Assembly: GCA_002917075.1 (NCBI GenBank)
Contig: NTMA01000039.1
Coordinates: 1 to 64,000, forward strand
Source of the DNA: Hawksworthiomyces lignivorus
Lineage: Eukaryota; Ascomycota; Sordariomycetes; Ophiostomatales; Ophiostomataceae
Length of the DNA stretch: 64,000 nt
Reading direction: 5' to 3'
Shown: positions 22,812 through 35,024 of the stretch, piece by piece
How the letters are laid out: each line of letters starts with the position of its first letter
How positions within the stretch are numbered: position 1 is the stretch's first letter
The notes under the pieces: model-generated
Seen by the model: the letters and a program-made list of their open reading frames with translations, nothing else
What the model was told of the DNA's origin: nothing
Databases searched by the model: none
Translations under genes and position numbers: made by a program

Positions 22812-24560
22812 TCATGACGCGGTCTCGACCTCAGTCACGGCCGGCAGATGGTCATTCTTGCTCCGCAGCGAGGCCTCCTTGCGCACCTGGTTGAGCGCAT
22901 CAGCTGCCGTTGTGTTCTTCTCTGCGTTGGCCGCAACCAGTGCAATCAACGCCGCCCCGACACCAGAGCCGTCTTTGGCGATACCAATGCGGATCCGCTC
23001 GGCACCAGTCTCGCCAATGCCGTCAATAGCCTTGAGCGCCTCGTAGATCATCGAGCGGAAATGGGGGTAGTGCTCCACCAGACTGCCGTCGACGCCGATG
23101 TCGACGGGCTCGTCATTGCGCGCCGGGTCAGCCAGGATGCCCGACTGCAGCACGACGGCACCGACCGCCACTGCGGACAGGCGCGCCGCGCGGCGTCCTA
23201 TGGCGGCCGCAATTGCCTTGAAGGCTTGCGCATCTTCGAGAGACGGCGAGTAGACGTCGAGCTGGGCGTCGAGCTCCTGGCGCAGCGTGCCCAGGTCGGG
23301 CGTGTTGTCTAGTGCGGCCACCGACATGATGGCGCTGTCAAGGCCCCACTTCTTGTAGATGCCCGAGTCCGGCCCGATGCTCGTCGTCGATTTCCAGTCG
23401 TTCTGATTAGAGTTGTCGTCGCGGAATAGCGCCACCTTCTCGTGGTTCAAGACAGAGACGAGGACGATGCGCAAGATCTCACCCAGAAACATGCCGGAGA
23501 CGCGCTTTTCGAACATCTGGATGCCCGGGTTCACGCTCTCGCGGTCGAGCTGGATGTCGTACGACGTGTTAGGAAGGACGTTGAGATTATTGTCAAAGGA
23601 GCCCCACTCGGTGTTGATGACCATCTCACCCGTGGTCTTGTCGTAGTCCCCCTCCAGGTCCTTCTTGACCTTGCTGAGCTTCTCAATGTAGGCGCCGTTG
23701 GTGCCCGTGCCAAAGATGGCGCCAAGAAGGGCTCCGCTCTTGCCAGGAGACGTGTAAGAGCGCGCCATCAGCGTCCCTACGGTGTCGTTGACGAGTGCAG
23801 CGACCTTCACGGGCAGGTGCAGTGCATCAATCTCCTCCTGCAGCAGGGCGCACACATCCTTGCCAATGGCGTCGGGGATGTCAAAGCCCTTGGTCCACCG
23901 AATCAGGTAGCCCTTGTTGATGCCGACCTGCTGCACAGGGAAGCTGAAAGTAAAGCCAAGACGGAAGATATGCTCGTCACGGTACCCCTCGGGGCTGCTC
24001 ATTGTCTGGCGGCGGCGCACGTGATGCTCATAGTGGTCTGTGTGGTGCTCTTTGAGGAAGTCGTCGATGCGTTGAGCAATGAAGCGGAAGAGCTCTTTGG
24101 ACTCCTTGGCGACCATCAACGACTTGGGAATCGCTGCCTTGCTGTAAGTAAGGTTAAAAGTGTTGTCGCCATTCAAGCGAACCGAGCAGACACGCAGGTT
24201 TGTGCCGCCCAAGTCGACGGCAAGGTACAGTCCCTGGCGACGCAAGTCAGAGCAAGTCACACCACATTTTAAACGAAAGTAATTTTTTTTCCCTTAGCAA
24301 GAAAACTAACCTTTTCAGTGCCATTGGGAACAGCAGTGACATAGGTTGGAATCTGGCTCAAAGTACTGCCATGCGACTCCAGGCCCTCACCTATGTGGAA
24401 CAATTGATTAGAAAAAGGAACAATACAGTGTGAAAGGCTCTGGTTTAAAGTCCGATGACGTACCCATCTGGCGCAAGAATTCTTTCACGCCAATGTTCAC
24501 ATCTTCGTCGCTGTACTCGAATTGAGCAACAATGCTCTTCGTCTCAGCCTCGAGTGCCAT
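22812..24560 (-). CDS. Glucokinase (hexokinase family), three exons
   Basis: Exons 24560-24464, 24390-24311 and 24233-22812 (donors GTACGT and GTTAGT, acceptors ATAG and CCAG) encode 532 residues. The splice sites restore ...RQMGEGLESHG... and ...NGTEKGLYLAVDLGGTNLRV, the phosphate-binding loop. LGFTFSFPV, the sugar-binding segment with the catalytic Asp in ALVNDTVGTLM, GTGTNGAYIE, and INTEWGSFDN follow in family order. Residue choices are closer to fungal glucokinases than to hexokinase. The enzyme phosphorylates glucose at O6 in the cytosol and feeds glycolysis. The first intron is about 73 nt and the second about 77 nt. No mitochondrial or membrane signal is present. Confidence 0.95.
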
Positions 24561-27500
24561 TGCGAGAGGAACAGAGACGGGAGGATCGGTAGGAAATGGC
24601 CGATTATCACAGACGGGCGCAATATCTTCAGCGGGGGGTGAGAAAGCGGGTCTGGGGAATGGAGAATAAGAGTGGAACTTGACGTCTCGAAGGAGAAACT
24701 GTAGAATCTGATTCGGCACTTATATTAGACGATGTAGACAAGAGAGAGGGACAGACAATGCATTGGATCTAAGAAAAATAGGAAGGGAGCAAAAATAGTG
24801 TCACAAAATAAAGAATCCAAGACGAGAAAGCAAGGAGGCAAAGGGAAAGGGAAACGGGGTGAGACGGGTTTTATGGCCTCCCTCGTCATACGTGAAGAGA
24901 CGTCAGGCAACATGGAGAGATATGTAGAGCAGAAAAAATAGCGTGGCTACTAATCTTGGCCGGGGGGGGGGGAGGAAGAAAGGGAGGGAGGACGAAAGGC
25001 CCAGGCCAACTCTATGCTTCGCATACAAAGTATATGCGCATGCGCATACTGTTCTGAGCATGCGTATATTGCGGGGTTCCCACAGCCCAGACCCCACGAA
25101 GGCCGCCAGTAGAAACGCGAAGAAAAAGACGGGCAGGGGAAAAAGCAAGCTGAGTGAGCTCGAATTTTGCATGTGGGCTGAATCAAATGAAACAAAAAAA
25201 AAATATAAAAAAAAGAAACAAATGCAAGTCAATAGGCCGGAAGCGTGCGTATATTTTCTTCATTTTACTTACCAGGACAAGGACGACGGAAATGACAGAC
25301 AGGACATGGAGAAGTGAAAAAGGAAAACAGGCCGGAGCAGACAACGAGCGGGCCGACTTGGCTTTAAGAGGTGTGGACGCAGTGGGCGCTGTGGACGCTT
25401 TGGATGATGTGGACATTGCGGACGATGTGGACGATGTGGAAGAAGTGCGCGATTTCTTCTTCCTCGTATCATCCACTGTTAGGGAGTTTGGCAGCGCATT
25501 GTGGAGGCAGTTCGGGGACGGCTCTCGTTGTCCCTCTGCGAATCGGGCGTGGGCTTGCTGCTGTGCCTGCTGCTCGCCATGCTGACCGGCAGCATCTGCA
25601 GCAGCGGCAGCGGCGCGCCACGAGGCGCCGCCAGGGGATATTGATCGCGACAGCTTTGAAAACGACTATGCGCTGGCCCCGACTGCCGGGCCCCTTCTGC
25701 CTCTGCGTCTTCGTCACAGCCTGAAAGTTGGATGGATGGGGGGACCCTGCTGCACAACTTTTCCGCGCTATGAGGTCATCAGGGTGGGTTTCTCTGGACC
25801 TTAAGGGTTCAGGAACAAACCAGAGGGGGGGGGGGGATGGCGGAGACACGGAACGGTCGGTTCTAGAAGAAGAAAGAGGTCAAGCTCCAAGTTCTTCGAT
25901 TGAATGGCGGGCCTCCACTATTCCCACCTTTGCTAACTTCTTCGCTAACTATAGAGAAGTTGGCAGGATAGTGTAAAAGACCGCGCTTGGATGGGCTGAC
26001 CTGCGAGAAAATCGCTACGTAAAGAATCCGAGGCTCGGTGCTTCTTTTTTGGCCTTCTGTCTCTCCTATGAGACTAGAGCCCAAATACTGAATTGGCAGC
26101 TGCGAGGGGTTGAGAGCAGCAATCAATTGGCAAATCAGGGCCGACCGTGAACGAAAGTGGGCCTCTAGAAAAGGATTTTTTTTCACGGAAAATGAGAAAA
26201 GACCAGAGAAATGAAAAGCAGACAAGAGTTCGCTGGGGGGATGTGTGACCGCCGTAGTCCTCGTAAAGAAAAGCGACAAAAAATACAGCGAGAAAGAGGC
26301 CGAGCCACCGACGCCAGGTGGAAAGATACGGAGATGGGGACAATCCGCCGAAGAACAAGCGGCAGTAAGGTGACAGAAAATGATGGCGGTACAGGAGCTG
26401 CGACGTTCAACGAGAGAGTTCACTTGTAGTGACAACGTCGGCTTTTCAAGCCGTTCGGCCCGTCGCTTATCGTGAAAAGAGAGAAGGAGAGTACTGAAAT
26501 GGATACTCCGCTGATATTGAATTGCCCGCTGATATTGGCGACGAAGGATGGCGATGCCACTGCAAATGGGGCGGTAAAGCGCGATATGGGGGAAGAGAAT
26601 CTGGAGGTGGCGTAAAGCATGTAGCACGTAGCACGTAACACGTAATTCCGGGGTTATCAGTCGGAGAAAGAAGGAAGAAAAAAAGAGACAGAGATAGGCA
26701 CGCTACGCGACGAAGAAGCAGATCAAAGCAATCAAAAAACAATCAGCTGAAATGTCGAACATGCGAGGAAAGAGGGACAGAATCATTGAAACAGAAGAAA
26801 ATAAAAAGATGGGGAAATCCAAGTGGAAATGGGATTTGCTGAAAGGGGGAGGAAAAGGGGGTCCCAGCGATTTGCGGAGGAAAACAGAAGCAGAAGGAGA
26901 CCTTGCCAGGGCCAACTGGGGGGAAAGTGGTCCCCGTGATCGCTACCAGAGAGAATCTGGGATAGGATGACCTTCTTCACCGTCTAATGTGCTTCTTTCC
27001 TACGACGAAGAGCTACCAGCCTCAGAATGAATGGGAACTACTTTGTGATCTAGAGGAGACAATTGTGCAGTATGAAGAAAGAGGATAGGAAGGACAGAAA
27101 AGTACACGTAGCAAATTAGAGGTTATTTTGACTGTGCACATTCTCTGGGATTCTTTCATCAAAGTGTAATGTTTCTTTTTTTTTTGGCTCCATTGCGGGA
27201 CGAAGCCAATCGCAATGGTTGGTGGCGGTCAGAGACGCCCAGTCGGCTCTTGCAAAGCCAGCTATCATACCCGGAAACTGGTCGTCACTCCTCGAAAAAT
27301 CATGTTTTAATTTCTTTTTGCTATACCTTTTTGAAACTCTGGAGATTATTTAACGTCTTTTTTTTTTGCCCTTCTCGGTAGAAGCGGTGTCTCTTCGCCT
27401 GGCGCGGCAGCGTCTCTGCGTCTATGTCTGGGTCTGGGTCCCCTCTTGTTTCGTGGATTTCTGGGTGGGACTGGATAAAACTTAAATTAATATGACGTCT

Positions 27501-29887
27501 GAAGAAGGGCCACGTTCTGAACAGACTGTTTCCATGTGGTCGGAAAAAAAAATCGTCAACAAGTGCCGCAGGTAAATCTCCTCGCATATCTACAGGCTTT
27601 ACTAGTCGTCTGATATTATGCCGAACACAAGTCGAATTACCCCGGACGACCATACCGAGCAACACCGAGGGTGGTGACAGGCGGGAGCAGCCGTGCAGAT
27701 AGTCCGCTAGCCCTCCTCGGAGCTGGATTCCTGTCGTTAGATGTGTGGTTTTGTTCATCGGACAAGGACTTAATAAGAGCCGAGGACAAAGAAAAGTAGG
27801 TTTAGAGGAGGCTCCAAGGGTCTCCCTTCAGTGCAACTCAATTAGGAAATCGTGCGTCGTTTGTTCACCAATGAGATGGAAAGTTTAGCAGAAAAAGGAG
27901 ACAGCGAGTCTTCGTAAGCGAGGAGAGGGGGGTTGCGGTGGGGAGACATCGAAAAAGCAAGTCTCCAGATCTAGACTCGAGATCACTCCCTGCCTGGCCT
28001 CAAGGTGTGGCAGTTTAAGGCGTGACAGTGGACTGGAAAGAGAAGAAGGCCGAAATATTGGGTTGGCTTACAGTCAGCCGCAAACGGAAGACCTTCTGGC
28101 TGTAACAAAAGTATTGGGAGGCGTACTTTATGTCCAGAGGCGAAGGAGATCTTGCAATTGAAAACTATAGGTTACAGAATAAAAGAAGAAGCCAAAATAG
28201 CTCTACGAAAGTGGCTTGCTGCCCAAGCAGAAAAGAAAAGAAAATAGACGAAAGAATAGTAAGCATGTAATGTGCTAATATGAGAAGCAAGACTGAAGCT
28301 AACAACGTGACAAGGCTTTCTGTGCACGGTTATCTCGTGTCTTAATAACATGAAAAGCAAGCTGGGGTCAACCACAGAGCAAATTAACACTGTTCCGGAA
28401 GCTGGGTTTGTTATTCTCAGAGAGGCTGAGCAACCCTGGCCGGCAGAGGCAGTTTAAACGAGCAGAGAGCAAGCCCTGAAAGGCGAGGCAGAGCACCGTG
28501 GCGAAGTAAAAGTCGGTCCCGAATCCGCACGCAGAACGAAAAAAAAAAAAATGGGGAAGCGCATGGGGAAACGAGAGACGAGGGGAAGGTTACTGGAGAG
28601 CTCGTGTGTACAGTAAAAAGTTTATTCAATTGGGAAAGGAATGCGAGAGACATCCTTTGTCAGCGAACTCGTCACGAATAGAGTTTCATTGGCTGTAGGA
28701 CACAAATTGTGGTACGGGTCAATCAACGGCAGGTACTGGGTAGGCTTATGTACATGTTCAATCTTTGACAGGCCTTTGACTGAAAAAGCAATTTCTCCCA
28801 GCGTCAATTACAAGGGTTTTGGGGACGGGAGAGATTGATACAAGAGCGCACACGAGACACGAGAAATACGGAGGACGATCGGAATAGACGCAACGACCCA
28901 GATAGAAAACGGTCGACAGGGAACGTGGGACAATCATTGGAAATACCAGGATTGGGGGGACAACAGAAAGCATGGCTAGAGGCAGAGCAGCGACACACAA
29001 AAGTCCTACCCAAAAGTCCTACGAAGTACTGCGGCACTACTAGTATTATCTGTCGCTCACAGTTCGCTTGAGAAATCCTTCCGACGGAGGCGATGATGGT
29101 TAGCGTCATCTTGCAAGATCAGGCCAGGCATTTCTCGTTGTTCGTGTGTGCCTCAGCTCGCAAAAAGGCCCCATAAAACGCGGCTGAGGCCCCTAGCCTA
29201 GCGGGCGTGGGCTTGAAAACGGAAGACAAATTAGGTCGAGTGGGTTTGGGGGGCGAAGTACAGCGTTTTTTTTTTTGTACATGCAACGCAAGTGCGTTCA
29301 GCCAGAAGCCGTTGACAGAATCCATGTATTAAAGATGACATTGTATTGGGCATCCTTGAAATCAATAGCCCGTCACGAAATGCTCTGTACACAATTTCCG
29401 GGACGCCACAGTGCTTCTGCCATTCGGCACAAAAAGAAAAAAGAACAAAAAAGGGAAATTCGAAGCAATAGATGAAGCAGTCTAGCAATACAGAGCAAGC
29501 TTTCCCAAAGGAGCGCAAGTTGGTCTTTTTATTGCTTGTTGCAGTCGAGGGATTTCAAACAAAGAACAGCAATGGATGTTGGATCGACGTGTTCCGTTTC
29601 ACCCAGCCGTCCCCGAAGCTGAAGATGACGGGCGTTGTGGGCGCCAACTTTTGATACGAGTCCATTTGATGCAAGCAGGTCATCTCAGCCTTCAGCCTTA
29701 CCTCTTACAGGACTTAGCTCGACCTTGGACGTGGCCGTCCACTACGCTACCGTTCCAACCAACCCCGCCGTCAATTGCCAATTTGGCGCCGATGACCCCT
29801 CCACCACCATCACGACCCAGTCCTCGTCCTCTTTCTTGTCTACGCCATCGTTTTCCCCCTTCGAGCAGCTTATTGCGTCGACGTATT

Positions 29888-29901
29888 ACGGAGTACTCCG
29901 T
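29888..29901. promoter_or_regulatory. 14-bp perfect palindrome ACGGAGTACTCCGT
   Basis: A perfect palindrome overlapping one copy of the recurrent TACGGAGTA 9-mer, about 1.1 kb upstream of the Hsp70-like gene. Palindromes of this size suit a dimeric DNA-binding protein, but no specific regulator can be named. Confidence 0.5.
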
Positions 29902-30330
29902 CCTGCATAGTAGCAGTAGTAGCATCAACAGTAGCAACAGTAGCACTGCCATTCCTTCTCCCCACTTTCCATCGTCAGTCTCGGACTTGTCGTAACCGTA
30001 ATACATAGCTTGTTCCTGTCGTGTGCCTGGCCCCTCGTGTCTTTCTCTATCTTCAAGTCCTCTGTCATCTGTCCTGCATACGTCCTACAGTGTCGAGTTC
30101 CTCTCGCAAACACGCTCGTATCGGATAATCGAACCTGAGGCCAAGAGCTTCCAAGTCTTACAATCTCTTGGTTCCCAGAGAGCTAGGGTACATAGTGCAC
30201 ACATAGGACAAGGAATAGGAACAAGCCCACTCGGCACTAGAACAGACGCCATCGCTGCCCAGCCGCTCCAAAAAAGGGTCCTAATTTCTCACGCCCCGAG
30301 TCAGACATACACAAAACACCGCAAAAACAA

Positions 30331-30355
30331 GAGAGAGAGAGAGAGAGAGAGAGAG
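30331..30355. repeat. (GA)n microsatellite
   Basis: 25 nt of perfect GA dinucleotide repeat, about 0.64 kb upstream of the Hsp70-like start codon. Confidence 0.95.
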
Positions 30356-30620
30356 TCCCTTTCGATCGCCATCCCTACTAGTTCTACCAACTGGCAATTG
30401 TCCTCCACTGTTCGTCTCCGCCTCTTTTCGCCTCTCCCCCCTCCTCAGTCTGTCTCTATTTCTCACTTCACCGTTTTCCCGCTCCAGAACCACGGAACTC
30501 CCCCCCCTCTCTCCCCACCTCTTCTTCCAATCGCCTTGTACGCATTCAGGTATCGGCTTGTATGTGCTTTCGATGACGGTCTTGAACGTTGTCCTACCGT
30601 TCCAATAAGCTGGTGATTCT

Positions 30621-30662
30621 TGGTCCTGGTCCTGGTCTTGGTCTTGGTCTTGGTCTTGGTCC
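30621..30662. repeat. Hexanucleotide TTGGTC repeat
   Basis: Seven tandem units of TTGGTC or CTGGTC, in the presumed 5' leader or promoter of the Hsp70-like gene. Confidence 0.9.
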
Positions 30663-30699
30663 TCTGCTCGTAATAATAATAACGCTCAATCAATCTTCA

Positions 30700-30991
30700 A
30701 CTATCCCCCCGTCCCACTAACGCACCCCCTCCACCTCGTCCTTGGGTTTCTCTCTCACATCCCCCCCCCCGTTATTGCTCTCAGTCTCTGACTGTCTGTT
30801 CTGATTCTGCCTCTTGTCTCTGTCTCTCTTTGTCCCGTTTTCCTATATTCGTTTTTTCCTTTCTTCTTTCTCGTTGCCCTACCCTTCTAAGCCTTTTCCC
30901 TTGTTCTACTTTCTTTCATCACACACCCCCCCTTCCCTCTCCCAATTTTCTTTTTCTTCCCCCTTCCCCCCCCCCCCTTCCAGTCGTCCAT
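30700..30991 (+). promoter_or_regulatory. Pyrimidine-rich leader of the Hsp70-like gene
   Basis: Nearly 300 nt of C/T-rich plus-strand sequence, including C tracts at 30761-30770 and 30966-30977, runs up to the ATG at 30992. Such CT-rich blocks are common just upstream of fungal start codons in strongly expressed genes. The transcription start cannot be placed. Confidence 0.55.
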
Positions 30992-33846
30992 ATGAGTTCT
31001 CGACTTAAAGCCTTCGGTTTTGGCAAACGAAAGTCCGCTGCCAGCATCCAAGGGCCTCTTCCACCACAGCAACAACAGCAGCAGCAGCAGCAATTTCATT
31101 CTCCCTATACTATCGCTAACACCCCTCCCCCTCAAATACCTCAGCAGTTCCCTTCCCCCCGTCCCACTCCCCCTCCTTCTTCTCTTCAGCCTCAACCTCA
31201 GGTCCAACATCCGCTTCAGTCTCATCCTCCTCCTTCTCAGACTCCTCAACCGCAAGTCCAACTTCAACCTCAACATCCTCTTGCTCAGCAGCAACAACCG
31301 CCGCCGCCGCAACAGCAGCAGCAGCAGCCTGCTCTTCAAGGACCGCTGCCTCCTGTTCCTCCTACTTCTACCTCGCCTCCTGCCGGCCCTCCTTCCATTG
31401 CGCCTACTGGAAGTCCTCCTGCCGGACACCCAGCTGGTTCTTTTGCACCTCCTCCCGCCGGTCCTCAACCTCAACCGTTCGGGCCCTCGCCGCTGGGCAT
31501 CCAGCAGCCTGCTCTGACACCCCTCCAGCAACAGCAACTGCAGCAGCGACCACCGCAGCTGCAGCAACTGCCGCAGCAACCGCCCGCCATGAACCAAAAC
31601 CACCTCCCTCCTGGCGCGCCTCGGCCGCCCAGCTACACCGCGGGCTATCCCCCAACCAGCGGCAACCCTCCGCCAATGGTCCCCCCGCCAGGCTCTGTCC
31701 ACCGGGCTCCCCCTTCTCAGATTGCCGGCGGCCCTCCTCCTATCAACACCGGCGCCCCCGTCGCCGGCTATCCGCCGCAGATGCAGATCCCAGGCGGCCC
31801 ACCTCCTCTGGGAGGTGCGCCGGGCTACCCAAATCAACAGGCCTATGGCCAGGCGCAGCCGCAACCAGGCCCGCCCGCTTACGGCCGTCCTGCCGCTGAG
31901 GTCGAGGGCAACAGCCGAAGCAAGGCCCAGCTGATTGTCGGCATTGACTTTGTATGTTGGGCCTCTCCTCCGTCTCCTCCTTCTCAGATTTTACCCCCAT
32001 CTGTGTGTGTGTAGGAACGCTCGCTGACCCGACTGATAGGGTACCACCTTCTCTGGTGTCGCTTTCGCCTTCGCCACCAACAACGAGGCAAAGGAAGATA
32101 TCATCACAGAGTGGCCTGGTGCTGGCTCACACACAAAGCAAAAGGTACGTTCGTCTGGGCGAGGCGGAAAGATAGAGAGAGAGCATTGAATCTAATAACC
32201 TCCCAACAGATTCCTACCGTCCTGTACTACGACCAATACCAGAAAGTCGTCGGCTGGGGCCCCGACATCGCCGATGCCCTCGCGCCAACAGGCTATCCCA
32301 AGGCCGGCGTGCAGAAGGTCGAGTGGTTCAAGCTGCAGCTGATGCTGTCCGGCAACACGTATATCGACCCCATCAACCTGCCACCTCTGCCGCCTGGCAA
32401 GTCGGAGATTGACGTGGCCGCCGACTACCTCTTCAAGCTGCGCCAGGCCATGCGCGCCTCTCTGCAGAAGACGCTCGGCGAGGTGTTCAACCGCGAGGAG
32501 CGCAACATCCGCTACTACCTGACCGTACCGGCCATCTGGAACGACGCCGGCAAGGCTGCGACCCGCGCCGCCGCCATCCAGGCCGGCTTCCTGCGGGACG
32601 AGAACGACAACCGCCTGACGCTGGTGTCCGAGCCCGAGGCGGCCGCCCTCTTCTGCTCCAAGACGGGTCTGCTGAAGCTCAAGGTCCACGACGCTCTGCT
32701 CATCGTCGACTGCGGCGGTGGCACCGTCGATCTGATCGCCTATGAGGTCGAGGAGGAGAACCCGTTCACCGTGGCCGAGTGCACGGCCGGCTCGGGCGAC
32801 TCGTGCGGCTCGACGGCGCTGAACCGCAACTTTAGCAACATTCTGCGCACCAAGATCCGCAAGATGAAGCTGCCCGACGGCTCCAAGATGGCCGGCCGCG
32901 TCTACGCCAAGTGCATCATGGACTTTGAGAACCGCATCAAGGCCGACTTCCGCAACAACGGCCAGAAGTGGGCCGTCGACGTCGGCATCGAGGCCGAGTT
33001 CCCCGAGGCCGGCATCGAGGAGGGCTACATGACCTTCACCAACGAGGAGATCCTGCAGTGCTTCGAGCCCGTCGTCAACCGCATCCTCGAGCTCGTGCGC
33101 AACCAGATCATCGCCATCCAGGCGCAGAATCGCACGCTGCAGAACATCCTGGTCGTCGGCGGCTTCGGCGCCTCCGAGTTTCTGTTCCAGCAGATCAAGC
33201 TGCACGTGCCGCCCCAGTTCCAGTCCAAGGTCGTGCGGCCCATGGACTCGGTCGCCGCCATCGTCAAGGGCGCCGTGACCGCCGGCATCACCGAGCGCGT
33301 CATCACGCACCGCATCGCCCGCCGCCACTACCTCATGGCCACCCTGCAGCCGTTCAAGGAGGGCTATCACCCCGAGGCCTACCGCGTGCCGTCGCTCGAC
33401 GGCAAGGACCGCTGCAAGTTCACCCGCCAGATCTTCGTGCAGAAGGGCCAGAAGGTCAAGATCGGCGAGCCCGTCAAGGTCTCCTTCTTCCGCCAGGTCG
33501 CCCCCGGCGCCACCCTCATGTACGAGGACATCCTGTACGCCTGCGACGACGACGTCTGCCCAGAGTACACCAAGGATCCGAGTAAGTTCCCCTCATAACT
33601 TAAATTCAGCCTTATTTGACAGAAGTCTGATCTAACCGCCCACTAGGAATCAAGGAGGTCGTCACCCTCACGTCCGACCTGTCTCGCAAGAACCTCGAGA
33701 AGGACTTTGAGCGCATGGACACGGCGCAGGGCACATTCTACCGCGTGTATTTCGACATCTACCTGACGCTGGACGGCTCCGAGTTCAGTGCCGAGCTTGT
33801 CTGCCAAGGCGAGGTTATGGGTCGGTGCCGTGCTCGCTTCCGGTGA
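30992..33846 (+). CDS. Hsp70-superfamily protein, HSPA12-like, with P/Q-rich N-terminal extension
   Basis: Exons 30992-31951, 32040-32144, 32210-33581 and 33647-33846 encode 878 residues; introns are 88, 65 and 65 nt with GTATGT, GTACGT and GTAAGT donors. Residues 1-310 are disordered, with Gln runs and Pro-Gly-rich blocks. The actin-like ATPase domain starts at GIDFGTTFSGVAF (phosphate-1 loop, rebuilt by splicing exons 1 and 2). LLIVDCGGGTVDLI is the phosphate-2 loop and NILVVGGFGASEFL the adenosine motif. The usual substrate-binding beta-sandwich of classic Hsp70 is not obvious, as in HSPA12 relatives. Cytosolic location is likely because no targeting signal is seen. Clients and co-chaperones are unknown. 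Confidence 0.93.
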
Positions 33847-35024
33847 TCGCCAGCCAGCGATGTCTGTTTTGCTTATTTTGCGCGAGTCCACATTTTCCCA
33901 AACGTGTTCCCATTTTCTGTGATACCTTTTTACACCAAGGAAATTTCTTTGTACGGACGTCGAATACCGAGGAGTCTGGATTATAATAGTACAAAGGCAG
34001 TGGAAGATCAACGAAAACAAGATATAGGAAAACCCGAAAATCAACGACAAATATATGACGGACGACGCTCCGTCAGCCGCTCATTTTCCTTGATTCTGGT
34101 AATAAATATTGAGAGAAAGACAAAAACGAAATACGTGGGCTCAGAACTAGAGTCGCAAAAAAGAGGTGGAATTATAGCTGAAGCGATTGAAGGCAAAGAA
34201 AAGAGACGATGCATTGTTCTTGGTTTATCATATATTTCTGCTTTTTTTTTTCCTCCAACGTTGAGCCAGGTTGTTTTCACTTGCGGATAGCTTTTTCTCT
34301 ACCATATCTTTACTGCTTCTTGTTTTCCTATCTCTGCAATAGACGAAGTATCTTTGATATTTAAACGTCCTGACTTGACTTTCTCTTTATCATTTCAAGA
34401 ACTGTAATAGCTTAGATCCGTCTACTAGCTTCCTACAGCTGTATATCTCTTATTGCATCTTGCTTTGAATATAAATGTCTCCAATAAAATCGCCAACATC
34501 CCAAAAAAGAGGCCTAGTTGACGCAGATGTCTTTGGCACCGTTGCATTACAGAATAGGCGATTCCATAGGCTAATATTGGAAGCTGAAATCGCGTCCTCG
34601 AATCAACTATTCTACACGACCTCGTGCAAGATGGCAAGCAGGCAAGAGAGCCTAGAAGCAATGCCTTTGGGTCGGCGATATCTCCTACGTTATTGGATGG
34701 CTGCGCACACATCGCCCAGTGCGGGGGATGTTTATGCTCCTTGCTGGGTCGTGATAGGCGTTCTATGTATTACACCTCGTCTACTGGTTGCAGCCAGGCT
34801 GGAGGCGCAGTGAGAGATAAGGAACCGGCTTTTTAAGTGTGCAAGGCAGGATTTACAATACGATGAATGCGAAATCCATCCGCGGCGATTTAAGAGCTGT
34901 CCTGGTCCTCTGGCCAAGGTACTTCGTGGCGTGAGGGATCAGCTATGTTTTTCCAAATAAAGCAATCCCCGTATTTCACATAAACTTAGCAGCTGGTGAT
35001 TGTACTGCAAATCTCACAAGAGAG
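33847..35024. other. Intergenic, no gene supported
   Basis: A 112-codon plus-strand frame beginning with a real ATG at 34475 is the only candidate. Its composition is not convincing and no motif is visible. The rest is AT-rich flank. Confidence 0.5.

Larger units (their letters stand above)
24561..30991. other. 6.4 kb gene-poor divergent spacer
   Basis: Lies between the divergent glucokinase and Hsp70-like genes. It holds G tracts (24962-24972, 25825-25836), an imperfect GGACGATGTGGAC-type repeat near 25373-25440, a palindrome at 29888-29901, and simple repeats plus pyrimidine-rich DNA close to the Hsp70-like start. Several frames of 90-250 codons exist (for example minus strand 25863-26627 and 27321-27758), but none reads like a folded protein and I could not assemble a gene. 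Long leaders, non-coding transcripts or an undetected small gene remain possible. Confidence 0.55.

Noticed and set aside
25183..25849. Minus-strand frames with Ser/Thr and RTSSTSS-type repeats
   Set aside because: Frames are short and shift against each other; no splice pair produced a sensible protein.
32192..33370. 392-codon antisense frame opposite the Hsp70-like gene
   Set aside because: Sense strand has all ATPase motifs; the antisense reading is a GC artefact.
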